DNA of 5,886 nt from Candidatus Bathyarchaeota archaeon (GTDB lineage Archaea > Thermoproteota > Bathyarchaeia > Bathyarchaeales > Bathyarchaeaceae). The DNA is taken from assembly GCA_026014605.1 (NCBI GenBank), contig JAOZIC010000178.1:1-5886 (forward strand), given 5' to 3'. Position 1 is the first letter of the stretch; every line of letters starts with the position of its first letter. Shown in pieces: positions 1 to 5,048 of this stretch. Position numbers and translations under genes: made by a program. The notes under the pieces are model-generated. The model searched no databases. It was not told the DNA's origin and was given only the letters and a program-made list of their open reading frames with translations.

Positions 1-529
1 CTTGCAGTTTGAGTACGATGCTGTTGTCGTTTGGGTCACTAAATTCCAAGGGTTGAACGGGGTTTAGAACGGTCATACTGGCGGTTTCTGTTAAGGTTAT
101 GACTTGTCCGCGTTCTGCAACGGTTACATTGTATCTTTGGGCGTTTGTGATGAAGTTTTGGTATACCTGAGTGGTTCGCGTATGGTTGTTTACTAACACT
201 TCATCAATTGTTAAAAACGAATCTAATACATCAACCAAACCGCCGATGTGGTCTTCGTGAGCGTGGGTCGCTACAACATAGTCTATATGTGTTATGTTAA
301 GGTCAGCCAGATAATCTAGCACAGTCTGGGATGCAGAAGCGGAGCCTGCGTCTATTAGTACGTCCTTGTTTGCGGTGTCGATGAATATGGAGTCTCCCTG
401 TCCGACGTCTATAAAATGAACAGTAACCAAGGTGCCTGTTTGGGTTTTGGCAACAGGAACAAAACAGAATACTATCAACAATGTGAGAATAATTGCAGTT
501 TTTTGGTTCAATGGGTTAATCGTCGCCAT
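1..529 (-). CDS. ComEC-like metallo-beta-lactamase-fold hydrolase, exported or membrane-anchored (3' part missing)
   Basis: The 5' part of a gene that runs off the left edge; 176 codons are visible. The start ATG at 527-529 is chosen because it gives one N-terminal hydrophobic segment (about residues 11-27, after MATINPLNQK) that looks like a signal peptide or anchor. The metallo-hydrolase domain follows: DVGQGDSIFI (41-50), a DAG loop (60-62), the metal-binding THAHEDHIGG (88-97; His89, His91, Asp93, His94) and DPNDNSIVLKL near the end of the visible part. DVGQGDS with HxHxDH is the pattern of the ComEC/Rec2 C-terminal domain and of stand-alone exported relatives in archaea and bacteria. The competence channel domain is absent from the visible N-terminus. 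Substrate is unknown; a nuclease or phosphodiesterase outside the membrane is a family-based guess. The start lies inside the end of the upstream zinc-ribbon gene (22-bp overlap), so translation may be coupled. No good Shine-Dalgarno at normal distance. Confidence 0.88.
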   Translation of the reverse strand, partial: MATINPLNQKTAIILTLLIVFCFVPVAKTQTGTLVTVHFIDVGQGDSIFIDTANKDVLIDAGSASASQTVLDYLADLNITHIDYVVATHAHEDHIGGLVDVLDSFLTIDEVLVNNHTRTTQVYQNFITNAQRYNVTVAERGQVITLTETASMTVLNPVQPLEFSDPNDNSIVLKLQ

Positions 530-753
530 CCTTGTTTGGTTATTTCTCCGGAGCGGTTTTCAAAAACTGTTTTTTCGCCGCATTTGCATATTACATGAAG
601 CATCAATGTTCCTTGTGGTGTTTTGTGCAACGAACCATTCAACATTTCAATTTTTGGTGTGTCTGTCACCTTTTTTTGGACATAAAATACGCCCAAAGGA
701 CGGTTGCAGCTATGGCACCGTAGGGTTAATTGTTGTCCTCGTTGATGGTCCAT
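508..753 (-). CDS. small zinc-ribbon-like protein of unknown function
   Basis: An 81-residue protein with four cysteines arranged as a metal site: Cys13-x-x-Cys16 (RCHSCNRPLG) and Cys57-x-Cys59 (CKCGEKT), separated by about 40 residues that are probably beta-strand rich (GVFYVQKK; LMLHVI). This fits a small zinc ribbon; the order CxxC, spacer, then a second Cys pair vaguely resembles Com-like phage regulators, but I cannot assign a family. The reading frame stays open upstream to 927, but that extension lies inside the permease gene, so the ATG at 751-753 is preferred; a GTG at 760-762 is the alternative. It sits 71 bp after the permease stop, where a weak TATA-like T-rich stretch (about 795-806, minus strand) could be a promoter or a terminator. 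Its last 22 bp overlap the exported hydrolase gene, which suggests a linked function. No membrane segment is visible. Confidence 0.68.
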   Translation of the reverse strand: MDHQRGQQLTLRCHSCNRPLGVFYVQKKVTDTPKIEMLNGSLHKTPQGTLMLHVICKCGEKTVFENRSGEITKQGWRRLTH

Positions 754-824
754 TTTTCCCACTTTGAACACCTTATTGTCGTACGTTATGTTATGAAATA
801 AAAACAGTTGTAATAAGAATGTTG

Positions 825-1832
825 TTAGGCGAAAATAATTATCACATAATAAAGGAAATAGCCAAGAACCGCTGCAAGTGGCGCAGACAATATCCAAGCC
901 CAGATGATGCTTCGCATTGTTCCCCATTTAACTGATTTCTTTCCACGTGTTAATCCTACACCCATTAAAGTGCCATTAGCAATGTGGGTTGAACTCATTG
1001 GAAGTCCAAAAAAGGCTGCTACACCCAAAATCATAGAGCTTGATAGGTCACTTGCAAACCCTTGGTATGGTCGAACACGGGTTATTTTGGTGGCCATTGT
1101 TTTTACAATTTTCCAACCCCCAAACACGACGCCTGAGGCTATTGCCACATATGAAGCAATAATAACCCAAAACGGCACTGCAAACTCGGATATGTAACCA
1201 TAATAAAATAGAATCATTGTAATAATGCCCATTACTTTTTGGGCGTCGTTTGAAGCATCAGTGACTGCAAACAAAAATGTTGCAACAATTTGTAACCGTT
1301 TAAATCGTCTGTTCATTTTGCTTGCGGGACGGTTTCGAAACGCCCGGATGAGTATGCCAGTAATTGAAAAAGCTACAAGAATGGCCACAAACGGGGAAGT
1401 GATTAACGGAATTACTACTTTGTTAATAATACCGCCGACTTGAATGATTTCCCATCCTCCTGCAGCAACACCAGCTCCTATTAATCCACCAATCAAAACA
1501 TGAGTCTCCGAAATAGGCAATGAATATACCCAAGAAAAGATAACATCAAAAATTAATGCCCCAATTAGAGTTGCTATAATTACTTCGCCAGAGGCATATC
1601 CTTCTGTAATTATTCCTGTCCCGATTGTTTTGGCAACTGCTGACCCAAAAACGGTCATACCTATTAACGAACCAATTGTTGAAAGAGCAATAGCTTGATT
1701 GGTTTTCACAGCCCTTGTTGCGACTATCCCCGCTGTTGCGTAAGCGGCGTCAGTAAAGCCTGTCCAGAATCCAAAGATGATAGCTAGAATTAGCGCTAAA
1801 ATTATGATTATTTCGATCATACAATCAAGCAT
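825..1832 (-). CDS. PiT-family inorganic anion (phosphate?) permease
   Basis: 335 residues, mostly hydrophobic, with the two-fold repeat of the PiT family (PF01384): many membrane helices around a basic cytoplasmic loop (about 164-180, RAFRNRPASKMNRRFKR). The second half has good family motifs: DASNDAQK (192-199) followed by GIITMIL, and GLPMSSTH (276-283) with MGVGLTRG (290-297). The first half is recognisable but altered: FWTGFTDAAYATAGIVATR (22-40) where the family normally has Asn before and three residues after the Asp, and SETH (108-111) where Ser/Thr-rich STTH-like residues are usual; LIGGLIGAG follows. PiT proteins move phosphate by cation symport; some relatives move sulfate. The start overlaps the end of the DUF47 gene by 8 bp, a classic pairing. 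No Shine-Dalgarno is seen, so translational coupling is likely; Met5 (ATG at 1818-1820) is an alternative start. The family is sure, the substrate is not. Confidence 0.92.
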   Translation of the reverse strand: MLDCMIEIIIILALILAIIFGFWTGFTDAAYATAGIVATRAVKTNQAIALSTIGSLIGMTVFGSAVAKTIGTGIITEGYASGEVIIATLIGALIFDVIFSWVYSLPISETHVLIGGLIGAGVAAGGWEIIQVGGIINKVVIPLITSPFVAILVAFSITGILIRAFRNRPASKMNRRFKRLQIVATFLFAVTDASNDAQKVMGIITMILFYYGYISEFAVPFWVIIASYVAIASGVVFGGWKIVKTMATKITRVRPYQGFASDLSSSMILGVAAFFGLPMSSTHIANGTLMGVGLTRGKKSVKWGTMRSIIWAWILSAPLAAVLGYFLYYVIIIFA

Positions 1833-2451
1833 TCTTTAAAACTATGTCTTGAATGACAAGGCAAACGTCTTCGCATTTGTCTGTGATACCTTCAAGAAAG
1901 TCGTAGATTTCTTTCATGATGATTATTTTGATTGGGTCCTTTTCTTTAAACAGAGCAACCATCGAGTCGTCGTGAAGGTCGTCCGCTACGTTTTCTAAAC
2001 TGTGGACTTTTTTGAAGCTCTTTTCAATTTCATCTTTTTTCATTTTGCATATTTGTTTTAGGGCTTCGTTTACTTCTCGGACCTGTTTTTCGATAATTTC
2101 TGCGAATTTGATTATCACTTCGTCTCGCTGTTTTATTTGAAAAAGGAATATTCTGTTCGTAACCGAGTCTATGTAGTCTAATACGTCATCGTATAACGAG
2201 GTGAGTTTTGAGAGATCTTCTTGGTCTATTGGTGTGATGAAGGATTTGTGCAGTTTGTGAATCATTTTGTGCACAATTTCGTCGCCTTCATGTTCCAACA
2301 GGCTCATTTTTTTTACGTTTTCTGAGAATTGTTCGGGGTGGTTAAGCATTTCCTTAAACAATTCTGCAGCTTTGAGCACCAGTTCTGACTGTTCTTCTAA
2401 AAGGGTATAGAAAATTTTGTCCTGTGGTATGATCCACTCTTTAAAGCTCAT
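1825..2451 (-). CDS. DUF47 / PhoU-like protein paired with the PiT permease
   Basis: 208 residues, all-helical and charged, matching the DUF47 (PF01865, TIGR00153) PhoU-like family in length and motifs. The first helical bundle has EHEGDEIVHKMIHKLHKSF (53-71), with the ExxxD metal-binding pattern Glu53/Asp57, then ITPIDQEDLSKL (72-83) and YDDVLDYID (87-95). The second has ENVADDLHDD (153-162), repeating ExxxD, and a C-terminal acidic helix with YDFLEGITDKCEDVC (183-197). In many bacteria and archaea this gene lies directly before a PiT permease and is thought to control it at the inner face of the membrane; that role is inferred from context and homology. The stop codon overlaps the permease start. 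The start ATG at 2449-2451 has no Shine-Dalgarno but has a TATA box at the distance expected of a leaderless mRNA. Confidence 0.93.
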   Translation of the reverse strand: MSFKEWIIPQDKIFYTLLEEQSELVLKAAELFKEMLNHPEQFSENVKKMSLLEHEGDEIVHKMIHKLHKSFITPIDQEDLSKLTSLYDDVLDYIDSVTNRIFLFQIKQRDEVIIKFAEIIEKQVREVNEALKQICKMKKDEIEKSFKKVHSLENVADDLHDDSMVALFKEKDPIKIIIMKEIYDFLEGITDKCEDVCLVIQDIVLKNA

Positions 2452-2474
2452 GATTTACGTAGAATCTCTATTGC

Positions 2475-2488
2475 ATATTTAATTATTT
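2475..2488 (-). promoter_or_regulatory. TATA box / BRE for the DUF47-PiT operon, probably leaderless
   Basis: Read on the minus strand, CCAAATAATTAAATAT resembles an archaeal BRE followed by a TATA box. The box ends 23 nt before the ATG of the DUF47 gene, so its centre is about 27 nt from the A of the start codon. That would put transcription initiation on or next to the start codon, which fits the lack of a Shine-Dalgarno. A second A/T-rich minus-strand candidate lies at about 2557-2568. Confidence 0.55.
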
Positions 2489-2590
2489 GGTTAACAAACA
2501 TAGCAAAAAACAACTGACAATATAACCAAAAGTCAGCTCTGTTTTGGGGCTGTTTTCAATATATTTTACTGTTATGCTATTGTGCATGAA

Positions 2591-2599
2591 TTTTATATA
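2591..2599 (+). promoter_or_regulatory. strong plus-strand TATA box
   Basis: TTTTATATA on the plus strand is close to the archaeal TATA consensus. Initiation would be expected near 2620, inside the first copy of the tandem element and more than 200 nt before the methyltransferase start. It could give a long leader or a small RNA. No open reading frame of note begins just after it. Confidence 0.35.
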
Positions 2600-2601
2600 C
2601 C

Positions 2602-2783
2602 AAGTTTTTGGCGATGCTGCAATTTTTTGAAACAAGATTACTTTCAAGAATGTGCCTCTATTAGTTTTCTAGTATGTGTCACGTTTGTGTGAAGTTTTGG
2701 CACCGAAGTTTGTGGTGCTGGAATTTTTCTGAAAAAAGATTGTTTTCAACAATGCACTGTTATTAGTATACTAATATAGGTCA
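2602..2783. repeat. two imperfect tandem copies of an ~80-bp intergenic element
   Basis: Copy 1 is 2602-2681 and copy 2 is 2706-2783. Aligned by eye, 61 of 81 columns are identical, with a 3-nt and a 1-nt gap. Conserved blocks in order are AAGTTT, TGCTG, AATTTTT, TGAAA, AAGATT, TTTCAA, AATG and TATTAGT, then CTA and GTCA. Each copy contains an inverted repeat at the same place: 2624-2632 with 2642-2650 (one G-T pair), and 2730-2735 with 2743-2748, both with AAGATT in the loop. A fragment at 2692-2705 repeats the start of the element. The region has no supported coding sequence on either strand. Confidence 0.65.
2761..2776. promoter_or_regulatory. perfect 16-bp palindrome, operator-like, near the methyltransferase promoter
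   Basis: TATTAGTATACTAATA reads the same on both strands. The matching place in repeat copy 1 (2659-2674) keeps the outer arms in weakened form, TATTAG-TTTT-CTAGTA. The palindrome contains TATA-like sequence (ACTAATATA) 46-60 nt before the candidate GTG and ATG starts of the downstream gene. It may therefore be the core promoter, an operator covering it, or both. No regulator can be named. Confidence 0.45.
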
Positions 2784-2833
2784 AGGTCATGTGAATAAAA
2801 CACAGAAACATTTCCAAGTTTGTGGGATGTAAA

Positions 2834-3487
2834 ATGAAAAATGGCAACACACCTGATGTGAACAAGTGGCGGTCTGCGGAGCATGTAAGCGGCTACCTTG
2901 AGATTGTTGACAGCCGTCCGCATAAAGAAGAGATAAATAACGCGTTTTTGGAACAGATTCCCTCCGGTGTACAAAATGTACTGGATTTGGGTACTGGCGA
3001 CGGCAGGTTGCTTTGGTTAGTTTTGCAAAAAAACCCAAATGCACGAGGTATTGGGTTAGATTTTAGTGAGCCAATGCTTGAGCTCTCAAGAAAAAGGTTC
3101 CAAGATAACAAGAATGTGGAGATAGTCAAGCATGACCTTAACGTGCCGCTTCCAAAAGAGTGGTGTGGGCGGTTTGATTTGGTTGTTTCTGGTTTGGCGA
3201 TTCATCATGTGTTTGATGAGCGTAAGCGGGAGTTGTATGCCGAAATTTTTGATGTTTTAGTTTCGGGTGGTGTTTTTCTTAATCTGGAGCATGTTTCGTC
3301 GCCTTCGGAGGTGTTGCATGAGAAGTTTTTGGTTGCTATTGGTAAATCTAAGATAACTGATGACCCGTCAAACAAGTTGTTAGATGTATGTACTCAGCTT
3401 AATTGGTTGCGTGAAATTGGGTTTGAGGATGTTGATTGTTTTTGGAAGTGGCTTGAGGTCGCATTGTTGGGTGGTACTAAGCCTTAG
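2834..3487 (+). CDS. class I SAM-dependent methyltransferase, substrate unknown
   Basis: 217 residues from the ATG at 2834; an in-frame GTG at 2822 would add four residues and cannot be excluded. The Rossmann-type methyltransferase order is clear: motif I VLDLGTGDGRLL (49-60) binds S-adenosylmethionine, GIGLDFSEPML (73-83) holds the acidic residue that contacts the ribose, KHDLN (99-103) is the next strand, FDLVVSGLAIHHV (114-126) is motif II, and GGVFLNLEHV (145-154) is the following strand. The C-terminus, IGFEDVDCFWKWLEVALLGGTKP, is a Trp-rich tail shared by many small archaeal and bacterial methyltransferases of the Methyltransf_25 type. The tail and motifs do not reveal whether the target is a small molecule, RNA or protein. 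Third codon positions are rich in T and G, unlike the TRAM gene downstream. The gene stands alone between the repeat region and a T-run terminator. Confidence 0.87.
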   Translation: MKNGNTPDVNKWRSAEHVSGYLEIVDSRPHKEEINNAFLEQIPSGVQNVLDLGTGDGRLLWLVLQKNPNARGIGLDFSEPMLELSRKRFQDNKNVEIVKHDLNVPLPKEWCGRFDLVVSGLAIHHVFDERKRELYAEIFDVLVSGGVFLNLEHVSSPSEVLHEKFLVAIGKSKITDDPSNKLLDVCTQLNWLREIGFEDVDCFWKWLEVALLGGTKP

Positions 3488-3494
3488 TTTGCCC

Positions 3495-3514
3495 TTGTTT
3501 TTTTGTTGTTTTTT
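3495..3514 (+). terminator. T-run terminator of the methyltransferase gene
   Basis: Starting 8 nt after the stop codon the plus strand has a run of seven T (3498-3504) and a run of six T (3509-3514) with no GC hairpin before them, the form of an intrinsic archaeal terminator. Confidence 0.6.
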
Positions 3515-3520
3515 GCTTAG

Positions 3521-3529
3521 GTATATATG
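3521..3529 (+). promoter_or_regulatory. TATA box upstream of the small winged-helix-like gene
   Basis: GTATATATG directly follows the terminator. Initiation would be expected near 3550, leaving a leader of about 90 nt before the start chosen for the next gene, or about 15 nt before an upstream in-frame GTG at 3566. Confidence 0.45.
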
Positions 3530-3536
3530 TGACCAT

Positions 3537-3562
3537 GAGAATTATGTTGTTGTAGAATTCTC
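3537..3562. repeat. 7-bp inverted repeat around the expected transcription start
   Basis: GAGAATT at 3537-3543 pairs exactly with AATTCTC at 3556-3562 across a 12-nt loop. It lies just after the TATA box, where a repressor site or a hairpin in the 5' leader would affect expression of the small downstream gene. Confidence 0.4.
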
Positions 3563-3627
3563 TTAGTGAATGCCGGCAGAGGTTTGTCGTTTCAGTCGTT
3601 TATTTTGGGTGTTCTTTTCAATAACAA

Positions 3628-3633
3628 AGGGAG
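3628..3633 (+). promoter_or_regulatory. ribosome binding site that decides the start of the small winged-helix-like gene
   Basis: AGGGAG precedes three closely spaced in-frame ATG codons at 3638, 3644 and 3650. The spacing is 4, 10 and 16 nt, so 3644 is the most usual distance. This argues against the longer reading from the GTG at 3566. Confidence 0.45.
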
Positions 3634-3643
3634 ATGTATGTGT

Positions 3644-3859
3644 ATGTGGATGTCAAAGACGGAAATTAAAATGCGTGAACGGATTATCAAAAAAATTGAA
3701 CAAGCAGGAGCAGTTTCAAAAAGGACTGCGGTGTCGGTTGCGGGCGCAGACCTGGATTTGCAGGAACAGTACTGGTTGCCGTATCTGGTTGGAACTGTTC
3801 ATGATGGCATAAAAAAGACCGAAGACAGCAAATACTACCGTAAAGTTGTTGTTTTATAA
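3644..3859 (+). CDS. small winged-helix-like protein, hypothetical
   Basis: 71 residues from the preferred ATG; 3638 and 3650 are alternative starts, and the frame is open back to a GTG at 3566. The protein reads as helix RERIIKKIEQAG (11-22), a short turn, then SKRTAVSVAGADLD (25-38), helix LQEQYWLPYLVGT (39-51), and a terminal strand pair around DGIKKTEDSKYYRKVVVL (54-71). This resembles a minimal winged helix in which the last part forms the wing. No family name can be given with confidence. The basic N-terminus and the size fit a nucleic-acid-binding protein, which is inference. It has its own TATA box and a nearby inverted repeat, and is followed 36 bp later by the TRAM gene, which seems to have a separate promoter overlapping this gene's end. 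Confidence 0.6.
   Translation: MWMSKTEIKMRERIIKKIEQAGAVSKRTAVSVAGADLDLQEQYWLPYLVGTVHDGIKKTEDSKYYRKVVVL
3852..3859 (+). promoter_or_regulatory. TATA box of the TRAM gene, overlapping the previous stop codon
   Basis: TTTTATAA includes the TAA stop of the small upstream gene. Its centre is about 26 nt before the GTG at 3881 and 41 nt before the ATG at 3896. The mRNA would thus be leaderless from the GTG or have a leader of about 14 nt to the ATG. Confidence 0.4.
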
Positions 3860-3895
3860 CCATGTGCCGTTATAGGTTATGTGGTTGAAGCTTTC

Positions 3896-4129
3896 ATGAA
3901 GAAAAGTCAAAAAAACGCCAAAAGCAGAGGCAGAAACCAAGTACGGTGTCCCCTTCAAGTTGGCGACCAATACGAGGTAGACATAACAGACGCAACCCCC
4001 AACGGTGTAGGCATAACCAAAATCAAAGGATTCATGACCCTAGTACCCAACACCAAAGTTGGAGACCACAAAACAATAATCATAACAAAAACAGAACACC
4101 TAAACGCAGAGGCGAAAACGGTTGCATAA
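3896..4129 (+). CDS. stand-alone TRAM-domain protein, probable RNA-binding/RNA chaperone
   Basis: 77 residues from the ATG; a GTG start at 3881 would add MVEAF. After a very basic N-terminus (MKKSQKNAKSRGRNQVR) comes one TRAM domain that fills the rest: LQVGDQYEVDITDATPNGVG (20-39), ITKIKGFMTLVPNTKVGD (40-57) and a last strand with HLNAEAKTV (68-76). The KGFxxxVPNTKxGD block is diagnostic. TRAM is a small beta-barrel RNA-binding fold found in tRNA modification enzymes; archaea also carry TRAM-only proteins, some of which have been described in methanogens as cold-responsive RNA chaperones. A similar role is inferred here from family. The usual GxGIA-like loop is present as GVGITKIKG. Codon use is rich in A and C (AAC, ACC, CTA, ATA), unlike the T/G-rich methyltransferase on the same strand. 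It faces hemD tail to tail. Confidence 0.9.
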   Translation: MKKSQKNAKSRGRNQVRCPLQVGDQYEVDITDATPNGVGITKIKGFMTLVPNTKVGDHKTIIITKTEHLNAEAKTVA

Positions 4130-4186
4130 CCGTGTACAAAGATTTAAACTGGCTTTCTTTTGCTGAATAGGTTGCATGAACAGACG

Positions 4187-4215
4187 GAAAAGTAAACGGT
4201 AAAACGAGAAGAAAA
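4187..4215 (-). terminator. T-rich terminator region of the hemC-cobA-hemD operon
   Basis: On the minus strand, just after the hemD stop codon, there is a stretch with several T4 runs (GTTTTC, CGTTTTAC, ACTTTTCC) and no GC stem, as expected of an archaeal termination zone. The opposite strand has only a short T-rich piece (about 4154-4160) that could end the TRAM transcript. Confidence 0.4.
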
Positions 4216-4223
4216 CTGTCCAA

Positions 4224-5048
4224 TCATACAGCCCAATATTGAGCCAGCGCGTCCAAAGCTTTTTCGAACAGGTATGTGTCAGGCATTACGTCAACGTTCA
4301 GTCCCAGTTTTGTTAGAGTTTTTGCGGTTACTGGTCCTATTGCAACGACTGTCAGGTTGTCATTAACTAAGTCAAGTAACTTTTTTTGGGAAATATACGT
4401 CTCGAGCATTTGAAACAGGTGTTTTGCGGATAATGAGCTGCCAAAAATTATTGCATCAATTTTTTTGTCAACCAAATCCTGAAGAAACTGTTTTGCAGAT
4501 TCATTGTTTTGGACAAGTTTTGATTCGTAAACATAAACTTCTTGCACGTTAGCACCTAACTTTTTGAGGCTGTTTGATAACTCGGCGGTGGCGCCTCTGG
4601 TTCGGGGAATGTAAATCAGTTTAGCAGAAACGCCGTAATCCTGTAAACACTGCAAGATTCCAGTTGAACTATATTCTTCTGGGACCAAACCAACGTTAAG
4701 GTTGTAAGTTTTTAGGGCGCTTGCTGTTTTTGGACCAACAGCCATTATCACAGTTTTTTGTAAACCGTCCATCAGCACTGTTTCTTGTTCCAATGCTTGT
4801 GCACAACGCAGCAGGTACTTAATTCCGTTGACGCTCATGAACACAACAAGGTCTACTTTACGGTTCTTTAGTGCATTAAAAAAAGTGTTCACAGCTTCAA
4901 TGTCATAGGTGGGCGTAATCTCTATTGAAGGAATATAGTAGGGTTTGCCTTGATACTTTTCAACAAGTTTGCCAGTTTCTGTTGCTTGGTCGCGAGGTCT
5001 AGTTAATGCAACAGTTTTTCCACGTAATGTTAACTTGTCTTGAACCAT
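4224..5048 (-). CDS. hemD: uroporphyrinogen-III synthase
   Basis: 274 residues, the usual size for HemD, which closes the linear tetrapyrrole hydroxymethylbilane into uroporphyrinogen III with inversion of ring D. HemD sequences vary widely, but the two-domain pattern is clear: LRGKTVALTRPRDQ (8-21) with PSIEITP (40-46), VDLVVFMSVNGIKYLL (64-79), an AVGPKTASAL turn, GLVPEEYSSTGILQCL, then IYIPRTRGATAELSNSL, VQEVYVYES, IDAIIFGSSLSAKHLF and VVAIGPVTAKTLTKLGLNVDVMP. The IxxTRP, SxNG and AxGxxTA blocks are the family's conserved points. The ATG at 5046-5048 lies inside the end of cobA (19-bp overlap). A modest Shine-Dalgarno, AGGAAG at 5058-5063, sits 9 nt before it. This is the last gene of the operon and it converges on the TRAM gene. 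Confidence 0.93.
   Translation of the reverse strand: MVQDKLTLRGKTVALTRPRDQATETGKLVEKYQGKPYYIPSIEITPTYDIEAVNTFFNALKNRKVDLVVFMSVNGIKYLLRCAQALEQETVLMDGLQKTVIMAVGPKTASALKTYNLNVGLVPEEYSSTGILQCLQDYGVSAKLIYIPRTRGATAELSNSLKKLGANVQEVYVYESKLVQNNESAKQFLQDLVDKKIDAIIFGSSLSAKHLFQMLETYISQKKLLDLVNDNLTVVAIGPVTAKTLTKLGLNVDVMPDTYLFEKALDALAQYWAV

Noticed and set aside
432..767. Plus-strand open frame of 111 codons opposite the hydrolase and zinc-ribbon genes
   Set aside because: It lies antisense to two better-supported frames and has no recognisable motif.
754..927. N-terminal extension of the zinc-ribbon frame, reaching into the permease gene
   Set aside because: It overlaps the 3' end of a clear PiT gene, carries no family feature, and the cysteine-containing domain is complete without it.
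904..1443. Plus-strand open frames opposite the PiT gene
   Set aside because: They mirror a membrane-protein gene with clear family motifs; such antisense frames arise by chance.
2602..2783. CRISPR array
   Set aside because: There are only two copies, they are about 80 bp long and imperfect, and there are no spacers of regular length or cas genes.
2452..2833. tRNA or other known structured RNA in the 380-bp gap
   Set aside because: No cloverleaf, T-loop sequence or known riboswitch core could be found by eye; only the short hairpins described.
2771..3129. Minus-strand open frames opposite the methyltransferase start
   Set aside because: They conflict with a well-supported methyltransferase and show no protein-like pattern.
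3570..3812. Alternative plus-strand frame over the small winged-helix-like gene
   Set aside because: It is cysteine- and arginine-rich with no plausible fold, while the other frame has a ribosome binding site and a helix-turn-helix-like pattern.
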